Below are positions 24,530-35,460 of a stretch of 64,000 nucleotides of DNA, piece by piece. Numbering within the stretch: the stretch's first letter is position 1; every line of letters starts with the position of its first letter. Origin of the DNA: Margaritifera margaritifera (Eukaryota > Mollusca > Bivalvia > Unionida > Margaritiferidae); NCBI GenBank assembly GCA_029931535.1, contig JAQPZY010001659.1:3478001-3542000 (forward strand). Reading direction: 5' to 3'. A program made the position numbers and the translations under genes. The notes under the pieces are model-generated. The model saw only the letters and a list, made by a program, of their open reading frames with translations, was not told the DNA's origin and made no database searches.

Positions 24530-25870
24530 TGCTACAAGAAATTTAGAACATTGCTGTTTATTCGTAAATAAATTCACCAGTATCAGCATGAAATGTTCTT
24601 GGTTTTAATGTTATTTCTACTAAGTTTTGGTATAAACAATAATATAGTAATATAGAGAATATTATCTTTTTCATCTTGTGTGACTTTAATCACGATCTTA
24701 TATTATTATGATTATTTCAACATCTGATGTACAGTTAATTAATTGCTCATTGTGTTTTAATACGTCAAAATGAAATATTTTATACAATTTTGAAAGTTCA
24801 GCTATATTCATTAAACTTCCTGTGTTACTATCCTGATATTTATTCATTGCTTCTTGTAACATCATATATGCACGGCTTACATTTTATTATTAGGATTAAA
24901 AACATATTGTAAGGATATATTGAGCCGAATTTATTTTCACGAATAATTGCATTAAATTAGCATTATCAAATATAATGTTGTTTTGTGTTCGAGCATTAGT
25001 TTTACCAGCTACTTGTAATGCAACAAATACATGTACGTATTTGTTGCAACTCTCCATGTTGGTGAGATCTCGTTTGCATTATATTGTTGTCTGTACACAT
25101 GCATTTGCTCAAAATTTAATCTTCTTGTATATCAAGATACCAATCATGACTCTATATCAGCTTGTATTTTTATATTAGTTAAACTTTTGGCATCCACAAT
25201 GAGATATGTTGAATTTTGAAATTTATCATCAGCAACAACAGCAGCATGTTTCAAACAATGTTATTATTTTGTGAACGCTTTAATATTGATGTATATTTAA
25301 TCCCACATTTAATTTTTCAATATATCTCTAAAACAGTCAAAAACAACGACAATGGTAAAAACATACTTATTTGTTTGTCACCTGTCGTTAGAGATTGTCT
25401 TTTTGCAAAACTGGTGTTATAAATAGGGTTTCTTATACAAGCATTCAGAGCTGATAGAAAATTCGCTCCTGTAACTTCTGTGCCAGTCTGGAACTCATTA
25501 TTACTAGCAGCACCCCTACAGCTATCATTGAACCAAAACTTATTCGTTGCAGTTGAAGATTTGTATACATCTAAAAATGGTATTTTTACATATATACAAA
25601 TAAATATGTTAAATATAATGATATATCTTCTATAATTCGGTCTTGTAAAAGATATTGTACAGATTTCAATAAGGACCATCCATTATCTACTAAAGTAACC
25701 TTTAATCTGCATTAAAATTTGTATTATAAAGTTTTATCCTTTTCCCTCTAACTTCAATCAGGACTTTATGTGGCAACAGAAAAATACCACTTTCTTTCGT
25801 TTCTAACATAATTTCAGTCCTATCCATGTTGGTATTACTTGGCAGATAGTCAATATACTCAATTTTTAAT
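24530..25870 (-). pseudogene. Polinton/adintovirus-type capsid (jelly-roll) protein remnant
   Basis: On the minus strand, over shifting frames: MDRTEIMLETKESG and VLIEVRGKRIKL (about 25,740-25,850), a segment with DNGWSLL (about 25,670-25,690), KIPFLDVYKSS and NKFWFNDSCRGAASNNEF (25,480-25,590), KRQSLTTGDKQISMFLPLS (25,330-25,410), LIVDAKSLTNIKIQADIES (about 25,160-25,215), and DSNTGSLMNIAELSKLYKIF with FDVLKHNEQL (about 24,745-24,840). This order resembles the capsid proteins of Polinton/adintovirus-type elements; I cannot say whether it is the hexon-like or penton-like one. The longest open piece is 25,317-25,679. It is broken by several stops and by an A/T-rich repeat just upstream. Confidence 0.6.
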
Positions 25871-25930
25871 TGAATCATTTATTGGGGTTTTAGAAAATAA
25901 ATCAAAACATGGCAAAATAACTTCTGTCAT

Positions 25931-25932
<2 letters not shown>

Positions 25933-25993
<61 letters not shown>

Positions 25994-26012
25994 ATTATTA
26001 TTATTATTATTA
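25933..26012. repeat. (TA)n(TTA)n compound microsatellite
   Basis: About 28 TA units to 25,989 followed by about 8 ATT units. Confidence 0.96.
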
Positions 26013-26579
26013 CATAATATTTAAGTCTTCTCATTTCATTAAATTGAATCAAATATTCATTGAATTTTTTAGAAATATCTTCTTAGAGGTATCTTCAAAA
26101 CATTCTTTTACCGTATTGTTTCCATTAGTTTATTCTTTGGTAGTTTCTTTTATCTATAGCGATAGTTTAAAAAAAATAAAAATAATAATAGCAAAAAAAG
26201 CTTAATAATAATTTGTCCTATATGCCTAATAGTTTTGCTTGTTGCTCAACTTGACTTGTAGCTCCTTCGAGAGCATTTGTTGCAATTTTTTATGATAGGG
26301 GTAACATATCAGGTAACTTGTTCAATACCACTTTAAAACATTACAACTACTTTAAAAACTCGTTTAATCGGATAAAACACATTAGCAAATATATTACTAC
26401 CAATAATTATCTTTTGTCGATATGTTTGGTTTTCCAAGAACTTCTATATACCTTGATTTCTGTAGTATACCCAGTATACTTAGATGAGAATTAATTACTG
26501 TGTCGACATACGGGTATGTCTGTTACACACAAATGCCTATAACACCAATTTTGTAGCATCATTTTTTGGTGATGTGTGA

Positions 26580-26690
26580 ATGATCGAGATGGTATAGGAG
26601 TTGGTGCTTACAGGCAAGACGATGGGTGCTGAAACTTGCAGATCCGGGTTCGAATGTCCGTAGAGTACGAATTAAAATTCTCTAACTTGC
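26580..26690 (+). repeat. Possible tRNA-derived SINE head
   Basis: GGGTTCGAATGTCC (26,646-26,659) resembles a Pol III B box, and TATAGGAGTTGG about 55 bp upstream is a weak A box. No tail or target duplication was found. A chance match cannot be excluded. Confidence 0.3.
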
Positions 26691-26795
26691 ATGATAATAA
26701 TATTTATTCGTATTGAAAAAGTCTGTCCATGTTATCAAGCATTCTCCTGAAGAATCCAGAGATAGCACTTTCCGCTCTGTTTGGTGTATATTTAT

Positions 26796-26798
<3 letters not shown>

Positions 26799-26852
<54 letters not shown>
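26799..26852. repeat. (CT)n microsatellite
   Basis: About 27 CT units inside the inner Polinton-like element. Confidence 0.96.
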
Positions 26853-26855
<3 letters not shown>

Positions 26856-28159
26856 CATACAATGACACAAAAATTGATAAAGGCGCAAATACAAAACAGT
26901 TTCCCAACTTTTCGAGATAAACAAGCTCTTCGTCAGGGGAAGAAACAATTTACATCCACAAAACAAACACTAAACACAAAAGCCAAGAAGAATTCTTGAC
27001 TCCTACGTGTTTCAATGACAGGGAAATAAACAAACAAAGGATAAACAATAGAAGAAAGAAAGTAGACAAAATTAAAGAACGATCTAAAACGGGAAAACTA
27101 CATATCTATGTTATGCTGCCTTCAGCCCAACAAAGTTGTGTAAACAAATTCAAAGAAGTGTTTATCGTGCGTATCACGCAGAGAACCAAAGTGTTTTGAC
27201 CTTTTTTTTTAATACACATACAAGATTATTATTACTTGCTAAAACACCACTCCCAATATTATTTGTTAATGAGGATTTTGATAATACATTAGTTTTTCGT
27301 TTCTTTCGATTTGAGGTCTAAGTAGCTATATAAATTCTTTTAGTTACTAATGTTATAGTACAATGTTCTTTTTGAAATATATCGTCCAATCCTCAGAATA
27401 AACGTTATCTGATCTGTTCACATTGGGAACTTCAAAATAATATAGAATATCATAGGTTTCTCCAACAGTATCGATATAATCAGGAACGTTTCCTTTAAAT
27501 CCTTTGTATACAAATAAGATGGATGTATCCTCATAGATTATATGTTTTGTAAAAGTTCTGTTTTCCCTTCAACTAATTTTATAAATTTTATTTCTACGAC
27601 AACTATTATTTCAGTTTCATTGTCAGAATATCATAAAACAGTATTATTATTGATATAATACTCTGGACTGGCTTTCCTAACGAATATGTTATTGGAATTG
27701 AGGTAAACTTATTTCAGCAACACATACACTCTGTCTGTCTGTCTGTCTGTCTCTCTCCTGTCATCACTTTTGATTCATTAATTGTCACATTATCATTTTT
27801 TGATGCACCCTTTACAACCAATGAAAGATTGCTTTTGTACTGGTAGTGGTGGTTGTTATGGTGGTGACGGTGGTGGTGGTGGTGGGGTTATGATTAGTAG
27901 TAACACGAATAGTTATGTTAATTACAGTTGTGCCCTCTTTTGCTAATACTGACCAACTTTCTTTATCAGAACATATTTTTATAAAATTTAACCCTTACAA
28001 TTTACGTTTATAGGTATTATAGTGGGGCTCTTATTTAAAAATATATTTTATCTAAGATGGTTGCAAATTCATAGTCATCGGTTGTTGCTGGTCTAGTTTA
28101 TATACTAGCTATCGCTGTTTACATATAAAAGTTATTTGTTAAATTAGTGTCATACTTTT

Positions 28160-28905
28160 GCTACATAACCTAAAGAGATTTTATTTATATCCAAATGTAA
28201 TTCTCCTGTGAATTTATAGATAGATGTCATACAAAGAGTTGTATAAACCTATGATTTGGTACAGCAATCGTGGTCAGCTGTTGGATTATTCAGAATTTTT
28301 GTCTTTCTGACCCATATTTACATTAGAGAAACAACGTGTTGCACCATTATCCGAACTCCTGAATTGAAGTATCTGGTGACAATTTGTTCTTATTACCAAC
28401 CCATCCGAAGATAGAATATTAATAGGTCGTTTTTCATCATCGAATAACATTTTGATTATTACCAAGCTTAACCATACAATTTATTTCCCAGTTCCAATAT
28501 CAGATCAACCGATATGTCCAACTGTGTCCTTGTCCATAGAAATCTCCAAGTTTCCAGTCGTTATATCACCTATATTTAGCAAATAAATATCATCTAATTT
28601 TTTTAATTTTTCATCAACTCTTTGGACTTGGTTGTAATGAAATTTGTTACAAGACTGTTGACATTATAATCTATCTACTGTTTGTTACTGCAGTAATAGG
28701 TTGATTTTACAATCTTATTTTTGTTCCTATTTAGATTTTGTAACATTTCCGCAGAACCAAGCTGTCATTCTTCCTCACGGTGAAGGTATTCATCCCATTA
28801 ATTTGTAATATTTATAACTTCATTTCTTGCTGCATATTTAGTAGTATCCAATTCTACATCATTAGTGCTATTTCTTAGTGTACCAAAACTTGTATAGCTC
28901 ATTTA
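28160..28905 (-). pseudogene. Possible fibre-like coiled-coil protein remnant
   Basis: The minus strand begins at an ATG (28,902) and reads MSYTSFGTLRNSTNDVELDT then KYAARNEVIN, followed after stops by a coiled-coil-like QVQRVDEKLKKLDDIYLLN, then segments such as GDITTGNLEISMD, DDEKRPINILSSDGLVIRTN and SSDNGATRCFSNVNMGQ. A short N-terminal region, a coiled coil and a Gly/Asn/Asp-rich tail make up the layout of trimeric fibre proteins in some Polinton-like elements. This is an inference from layout; no family match was run. At least three stops break it. Confidence 0.4.
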
Positions 28906-29439
28906 TATTACAAAACTGTATTAGATAAATGGAAAAATTGTATACACATAAGGGGTCTTAAAATATTTGCATAAATGTAATGAACAATTTGTATTTAAAA
29001 AAACCTGATAAGGACCATACAATACAAAATTCCTTATTAATATAGAGTAAAAATGTAAAAGATAATTTTTTATTACCTCAAGAAGAGATATAAAAACTGA
29101 ATTTTGATAATAAAAATGAGATTGAATATAATAATGATAGATTGCACAAAACATGCATCATGTTGCATTTATAAAAAAAAATATATTAAAATAAAACTTT
29201 ATTACAAGATTTGAATGAAAGATCTTAAAGTTGGCTTTTAATGTTATTCCATAAGTAATCGTAGATTTTTGTTGAAGTCGTTTTGTTTTTGTTTAGGTAT
29301 ATTAATATTAATGTCATAAAGCTAAAGATTTTTTAAAAAAATATAGACAAATTTTATTGTTCTTTTTTATTTTGTACATAAATAAATTTGAATTAAATCA
29401 ACTGAATTAATAACACTTTTTTATTTGTTCTCTTGTTTT
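28906..29439. other. Inner element, no recognised gene
   Basis: AT-rich. A minus-strand open frame (28,921-29,154) has no recognised motif. Confidence 0.45.
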
Positions 29440-29780
29440 ATAGCTTAAAGTGATGAAATTTTCAATTTCATAATCATTTGATGAATGTTTAACACGATAT
29501 CTTTTATTATATTTTGATTTTGTTTTATTAAATTTGTCTACAGAATAGCCAACATATTTCTTTAACATTTTATATCCTTGGTGACTACGACAATTCCAAC
29601 AAACTTATCCACCATTAATATTTTTGTTATAACAACATGAATCATTATCTTTATTACAAAGTGATTCCACATTGTTTGTTTTATTGCCAGTTTGAAATTT
29701 CTCCCAATCATCACATTCATTTAGCTTGTATAATGCTTCTTTATCTGACCAATGGCCATATTCTGTGAAAATAATTTCTA
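29440..29780 (-). pseudogene. Unrecognised Cys-containing coding remnant
   Basis: The minus strand is open for about 110 residues apart from one stop and reads EYGHWSDKEALYKLNECDDW, then NDSCCYNKNINGG, a stop, VCWNCRSHQGYKMLKKYVGY and a Lys-rich C terminus. The Cys pairs (CC, then CWNC) and a nearby His suggest metal binding or disulfides. The codon-level regularity is well above background. I do not recognise the family. It is in the inner element, on the same strand as the capsid-like gene. Confidence 0.4.
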
Positions 29781-29989
29781 TATATATACTTTGATATGGA
29801 TTTGAAACGTGATAATTCGTGAAAGCTATATTAATTATATATTATTATAAAAATGTCTGGAACAAAAACTTTAATATATTTTAGGTGCGTTTATTCCCAG
29901 TAAATTATTATATATACTAAAATATATGCATAAAATAAAGATAGAAACCAAAATTATTATAAAAGAAAGAAAGAAAAAAAATCTGATGT

Positions 29990-30400
29990 AAATTTTAGCC
30001 AAACAGGCGGCCAAGGCCTAGTGGGTGTTAGCAAAATAGGCTGCCAAAACCGACAATGTGTTAGCCAAAGTTGAAAAGCAAAAGGCTAAACTGGCAGCCA
30101 GAGCTGAAGAAAAGGAAGCCAAACGACAGAAGGGCTGCAAAATATTTATTTAATCAAGCAGCCAAGGAAGCTAGACTATCTAAACGAATGGTAAAAGAGG
30201 CTGTGCAGGCAGAAAACGACCAGCAAAGGTAGCAAGATTGGCGACAAAGGTAGCCTGGTAGACAGTTAAACTAAGCCATCAAGGTCGGCAGTTAAGGCTG
30301 AGAAAGCTAAAACGTCAGCTAAGCTAGGTAAATTTATGAAAACTGCAGTTAAAAGGGTGTCCAAACGTTTATCTAGCAAATACCAAAACAAGATGCTAAC
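29990..30400 (+). pseudogene. Lysine/alanine-rich basic protein remnant
   Basis: The plus strand carries AAG/GCC/GCA-rich sequence, richer in G+C than its surroundings, which reads AKQAAK, a KxAKLAA-type run, NQAAKEARLSKRMVKEAVQA and KAEKAKTSAKL across shifted frames, ending near VKRVSKRLSS. Lys/Ala repeats like these are typical of linker-histone-like or viral core DNA-condensing proteins. In a Polinton-like element a core DNA-binding protein is plausible, but that is inference. Several stops break the frame. It points toward the right terminal repeat. Confidence 0.5.
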
Positions 30401-31041
30401 AAATTATTTGATATTAAACTGCTAATCTTTCGTCATCTTTCAGAACAGATATGAAAAATATCTTATCATAAAAGAGAGCATTTAAAGATATACAAGGAGA
30501 TTATATTGAGAGGAAACTTGCTATTCATGTATTAGTTTCAAGTAACGACCTAATTGCAAGTTACATTCGAAAGCAAACATACGATTATGATAACGGGTAC
30601 AACCTCGGATTCTGAGAACAAATGATGAATTTAATGATCTTTATTGTGAAAATATACAAAGATTAAATGAATTGTATAATTATTAAATCAGCTGAAATAA
30701 AACCAAACAGATACTCTTGAACATGCTCTATTTTAAATGAAAACAGAAAAAATAGTATAAAGTAAACATCTCACCTTTTACAATAAGGAAAGCCTTATAA
30801 CAGACCAAACAGCTTATATCTTAACTTAATTGTGGATAGATATAGGCCAGCATTTAAGAAAGCTTAAGAAAACGGACGCTATACTAGATTCGATATTACA
30901 CAAGAAATATTATGTAAGATATGTAATATCGAATGTACCACAGAAAATATTTATCTAACTGTCTCTAAAAGTCTTCATTTCTTCAAGAGGTTTTCACTAG
31001 GATGATGTGTCTATGGACCATTCTGAAGAATTTTAAAATAC
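30401..31041. other. Inner element right arm, no recognised gene
   Basis: The plus strand has short protein-like pieces (IERKLAIHVLVSSNDLIASY at about 30,510-30,570) between stops. No family is recognised. Confidence 0.4.
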
Positions 31042-31197
31042 AAGCATTATAAACATATCATTTGAGAGAATATTCAATGCATAAACTATAGTGTTTACCA
31101 TATTAAAATGCTATAAACATACCTTTTATGAGCCCCAAAGATACCCTTATATATTCGTTAGTTTAAAAAATCAACGGGGTCTAGTCTGTTGCTAGCT
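31042..31197 (-). repeat. Right terminal inverted repeat of inner element
   Basis: It is the complement of 21,748-21,898 with scattered substitutions and small indels. The outer 22 bases are identical to the left end. Confidence 0.88.
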
Positions 31198-31203
31198 AAT
31201 GGT
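31198..31203. repeat. Target-site duplication, right (AATGGT)
   Basis: Identical to 21,742-21,747 and directly next to the last base of the right terminal inverted repeat. Confidence 0.9.
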
Positions 31204-31560
31204 ACACATTTTGGATGTTTAAAATTCAAATCGCATTCGTTATATGCTGGGCCTATACTTGGCTGTTAAATGGTTACGTTCATGAACAGTTGCCGTGTCT
31301 TACATAGTTTACATTTATTTTGTTAGATATGTAACACACACACACACACACAGACACAGACAGACATATGTATCACCAACGGTTTTGCATTTTTCAGTCT
31401 TACTTCTTCGTAAGGTAGTTTTTCTATCTTATCAAACATATTGTAAAATACTTCAATGCAACCTGATCCTCGGTAAACTATATGTTTATATCCCCTGAGG
31501 ATTGATTTAACATACATACAGAATTCTAGTGGAATGTATTTGATTGTTTATGATTGTCCA
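31204..31560 (-). pseudogene. Protein-primed DNA polymerase B of outer Polinton, N-terminal part, decayed
   Basis: The minus strand reads GYKHIVYRGSGCIEVFYNMF (about 31,415-31,490), then a CA microsatellite, CKLCKT (about 31,303-31,320) and IGPAYNECDLNFKHPKC (about 31,207-31,257). In Polinton polymerases a 'YRG...F' region is followed by a CxxC zinc site and a conserved 'GPAHxxCNLNF'-type segment just before the first exonuclease motif. That motif is found on the other side of the inserted element (about 21,690-21,730), so the gene continues at 21,741. The stop near 31,263 and the microsatellite break it. Confidence 0.8.
31334..31353. repeat. (CA)n microsatellite inside polymerase remnant
   Basis: About ten CA units followed by CAGACA units, lying between the YRG and zinc regions of the polymerase remnant. 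Confidence 0.93.
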
Positions 31561-32499
31561 GGATTGTGCGAAATACACACTGTGTACATGCTTTTCACCT
31601 CCGTCACATGTTGCCTCTTACCTTCTTGGTGAGTTTTTCCTAAGTCTGATCGTTAAATCTAGATGTACTTTTACAGAACCAAAGACTATTTAAGTAGGAC
31701 AACATTAGTCTCATCCTGTACACATTTTTTAAAAAATCGATCAGGTTAGCTGAATTTCAAAAGCACAATTGTAGCATTTATTTTAGGCATATTTCAAATC
31801 TCTTTATCGCAAGATAGTTTCTTATTTTGGACTCTGTGCTGCATGTTTTCAAATGTTAGAGAGAATAATTTTAGTCTATATTGAAATATTTAATTCAGAC
31901 ATTTTTTTAATGCAACTAAATCCTGCTACTTGTTCAGAATATAGTTTATTGATAAACATTCTTTTTAGTAAGATAATTCCTTGATGCAGCCCGCAACAAT
32001 TAATCTGCCATTCATAAGTGACGTGAAAAAAGACATTCCTGGACGGCTATTATGAGGAAGAAGCAAAAACCTTGCAGACGACAGAGTATTTACGTGTACT
32101 TCAGTCAAAGTTGTCAGTATTTTTTTTTTTTTTTTTTTCAATTATAGGTCTAGTCATTTTTAATTTTTAATCTACACGAGATCTCTCAACGTATCAAGTC
32201 ATCATCTTAATATTTTATGTATTTCAATGCAATACATAAAATATCAGCACCGTTTCCAATAACAATTTTGTGATAAATTTTGAATTAATGAAATAATTTA
32301 TTTTTGCTGCAGCTCGACCCAAGTAAAATCATAATCGATATGTTCACCGAATTATTTTTCAAGCGGTATAAAATTATTTCTTCCCAAATATCATCAGTTA
32401 TTCCTTTGATAATACACAATATTTCTTCGCGTTACAAACTGCACACATCCTTTCAGTAGGGATCAACAGATATATTCTAGATTGTCCGGAACTTGCGTT
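31561..32499. other. No recognised gene; possible right end of outer Polinton
   Basis: The polymerase start and the outer element's right terminal repeat should lie here, but I could not match an inverted repeat to the left side. A T run of about 21 bases is at 32,119-32,139. Confidence 0.4.
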
Positions 32500-32545
32500 T
32501 ATTGACTGTACTTTTAGGGACTTTACAGGAAGTAAACATGGCGGA
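32500..32545 (+). promoter_or_regulatory. ETS-like and YY1-like sites at the start of the host gene
   Basis: ACAGGAAGT (32,526-32,534) fits the ETS core, and AAACATGGCGG across the start codon fits the YY1-type motif found over the first ATG of many animal housekeeping genes. No TATA box is clear. The role is inferred. Confidence 0.4.
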
Positions 32546-32581
32546 CAACGCGGGAGCAGAAGCAGCTAATGAATCTGAAAG
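32538..32581 (+). CDS. Probable host gene, coding exon 1
   Basis: ATG in a strong Kozak context (AAACATGG) opens MADNAGAEAANESE, then AG|GTTTAT, a fair splice donor at 32,582. The exon ends with two bases of a codon, which the single leading base of exon 2 completes as Arg. The local sequence is GC-richer than anything nearby, as expected at a promoter. The Ala/Glu-rich N terminus is not recognised. Alternative: a chance ATG; the phase agreement over three exons argues against this. Confidence 0.6.
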
Positions 32582-33692
32582 GTTTATTTTTATCCAAATG
32601 CATGAATGAAAATAAGAAGATAATGTATTTTTAGATCTAAGAATGTGTGTTATATGCATTAGTATACTGGCTCTTCAAGAAGTCGCGGAATTGGGATGTT
32701 TATTGTGGTTCTTAACAGCGCTGCTTCTGCGGCTTCCTTGGTGTTACTAAGGTTCATCGTAACACTTGATCTTGATTAGTTTGGTGCTACATCATAATGA
32801 CATTTTTGTACCGTGCAGCGTCAACCTTTACAATAAGAACATATTTTAGAAAAAATGGGTCCGTACTAATTTTGAAAAGTTTTCAATTAGGTTTTCTGAG
32901 GATTCGGCAGTTGTGATTAATATTTGTTGTGACGAATTACAGTCTTTGGTTGTTTTGGGGAAAAAGCTGATTTTGTAACTATCAGTTCGTGCATATGGTA
33001 TTATATTACAATATTCATGTTGATTTCTGCTGATTTCTTTTGGCTTCATTAAATTTTGGCAGGGTATTCTTGCTTTGTTTTTCAGACCATTGTAGACAAA
33101 TATTAATCTATTTTCCAGTCTAGGTTATTTTAATGGTGTCCAGGACATCTTATTCAAAATTGAGGTCATACTTCCTGGAGTATAGTCATAATTGGATGTA
33201 CCAAACCTGGCTGCTCGCTTTTGAATTTTTTCAATTTCGTTTTCTAAAACCTGCGAATGGGGTCCCAAACTGTACAAGTATGTTCTAAAATATGTCTAAC
33301 TAAACCCTTGAAAGCTAATTCTTTCGTATTTTGTGGGCAACATGACAAGTTACATCTTAGTAGGACTAAAGTACAGTTTGCTTTGGTGCATAATTCTTGA
33401 ATTTGAAGGCTCCATTTCAGATCACTAGTGATTGTGACCCATAAATATTTTGATTTTATTGAGGTTTTCTAAAGTAGTACCTTCCAATGAATATGACATA
33501 TGGGTTTTATGGCATTTAATTCTTGTCATTTGCATTATGTTGAACTTTTAGGTTGTAATTGCATGCCCCATTTTTGTGCCCAATGTCCTGGCTTATTAAT
33601 GTAATTTTGTTCATTACGTTATTGTTTGGCAGGACGACTTCAAACGAGCATATCATAAACTATAGATTGTAATGAATTCTACATGTAACTGA
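32582..33692 (+). other. Intron 1 of the host gene, left end
   Basis: Non-coding; the only open frames are short and unrecognised. Transposons further right in this intron (to 43,513) are listed separately. Confidence 0.45.
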
Positions 33693-34236
33693 TGGTAGTA
33701 CCTAGATTACATTATGGTCATTGCTAATAGATACAAATGTTTAATAGACTGCCATTAGTTCGAAAAAGTGCACAATAAATTGACAGTATTTAAAATTATT
33801 TTGAAATAACTCCAATAAATGTATTGGAGAGCACATGCACATATGTTTTCACACAGTAGCGTTAATGTATTAAAACTATAGTGGTCACTGATGTGATGGG
33901 TGAGTAACCTCAATTTTACAACTACAGTATATGTTTCAGAGGTCATTTCAAATGTGTATGTGAATGATTTTGACTTTGTTTTTTTTGCTGAAGTATTAGA
34001 AACTAACAAAAATATGTTGTATGTTTTAGTGGCAATTTATTTTTGAGCCCATGTCGGTGAGAAACAAGACATAGTAGTCACTTTTCCTGATCATCGTTGT
34101 TGTCAACAGTTAGTCAAGAATTTGGGTAAAGTTTTTCAGCAATGCTTTATTCATGGACTTGGCAGGCAGGCCCCAGTCTTCTTGTTAAATATTTGTACTT
34201 ATATTCAAATACCATAATGTAATCTAGGTACTACCA
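33693..34236. mobile_element. Small inverted-repeat element (MITE-like), 544 bp
   Basis: The first 26 bases (starting TGGTAGTACCTAGATT) and the last 26 bases are perfect complements. No open frame is recognised. I could not find a clear target duplication, so the superfamily is unknown. A diverged partial copy lies at 37,145-37,480. Confidence 0.75.
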
Positions 34237-35164
34237 GCTGTTAGACTTCATTGCAATGTAGTTTCTCTGGTCATTTGAAGTCATACGGCCAAATACATGG
34301 TGTAATGACCAAAGTCTTATGGTGAATTTCCTGGGCATCTTTGAGCAAAGCCATTCTTGACACAAGAAAAATTGTCTTGTGTGGTTCTTTGCCTTAATAA
34401 GAAGAATTATGTGTGCAGATGTTGTCCTTAGGATGAACCTCACATGACCTCTGGCTGTATTCATCTAGAACATGATACTCAGAATGTCCTCTTGTGATGA
34501 GAACCACACATGCTTTTAGTAAGGGTGAACTTGGAACAAAATTTATGACTAGCAAAAACATGTAAGGGATCCACAAATAAAAATGTTTAGTTTATTTGTT
34601 TTTTTAAATGAAAACAATGGTGTGTTAATGTTAAATGTTTATGTTTTATGCTAATTATATTTTTCAGACATCACAGAGTATTTATATTACAGAACTTGCT
34701 GTATAGGCAGGTTTTCAGGACATCAAGAACTAATGTCTGTTGTTACCCTTACAACTACTGTCTTTACTTGAATACACATTACAGTTTTGACAAGGAAATT
34801 AAAATCATTATACTTAACTAATGTCCATGAGCATGTTGACAGCTTTTTGAAGGAAACAAAACTTAAATAATACTTTTAGAAGATTAGTTAAGTGTTTAAT
34901 ATGATCAGCACTGTGAAATAATGTCTGATAGTTGATGACTGCATGAAGAATAAAAACTAAGTTTTCACCTAAGCCAAATCAGTTAGAAATACTTAGGTGA
35001 AAAACTATGCTGTATATAGTTCATATTACTACATGTACGTGCAATGCATATAGCTTTGACAGGAGCAACTGGTAACATGGTTTAGGCCATATAATTTAAA
35101 TTTACTAACCCATTGCTAACCTTCACCACACCATGCCCAAACACCCTAAGAGATAGAGGGTAAT

Positions 35165-35460
35165 TTTCAGCTCTAATGGTCATCTACTCCACATGTATGG
35201 ATGGTCATATCAACATTCTCTACCTGTATGGATGGTCATATCAACATGGGGTTTTCACTGAAAGACTTCTTACAATGTCTAGTTGGTCTTACATAAAAAT
35301 AGTGCTGATATGACTTCCAAAATGGTCAACTTGAAAACCTTGTTATCACTACTCTTGAACAGAAAGTCGACATAGGGTTTCAACAGAAGATTTCTTATGA
35401 TGTCTAGTTAGTCCTAAATGAAAATTGTGCCGATCTGACATCCTAGATGGCCACAATGGC
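35165..35460. repeat. Local tandem duplications
   Basis: GTATGGATGGTCATATCAAC occurs twice at about 35,196 and 35,227. A larger unit follows: a block with TCTAGTTGGTCTTACAT (about 35,278) recurs with changes at about 35,403 (TCTAGTTAGTCCTAAAT), about 125 bp apart. Confidence 0.75.

Larger units (their letters stand above)
26013..28159. other. Inner element, no recognised gene
   Basis: It contains a tRNA-like stretch, a CT microsatellite, a TGTC run (27,731-27,756) and a TGG-rich run (27,840-27,890). On the minus strand 27,350-27,710 there is a protein-like stretch with acidic and hydrophobic residues (EIIVVVEIKFIKLVEGKTEL), but it is not recognised. Confidence 0.45.
21748..31197. mobile_element. 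Inner Polinton-like element, 9,450 bp, inserted in the polymerase gene of an older Polinton
   Basis: The boundaries are seen directly: inverted repeats of about 150 bp starting AGCTAGCAACAGACTAGACC on the left and ending with its complement on the right, AG...CT ends and a perfect 6-bp target duplication, all as in Polintons. Inside, the minus strand of the left half carries remnants of an integrase, a phospholipase A2-like domain, a small hydrophobic protein and a capsid-like gene; the right half carries a possible fibre-like gene (minus), a Cys-containing frame (minus) and a lysine/alanine-rich basic frame (plus). At 9.45 kb it is shorter than the 15-20 kb usual for Polintons, and I found no polymerase or ATPase within it. 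All genes are broken. The flanking sequence on both sides belongs to a polymerase B gene on the minus strand. Confidence 0.88.
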
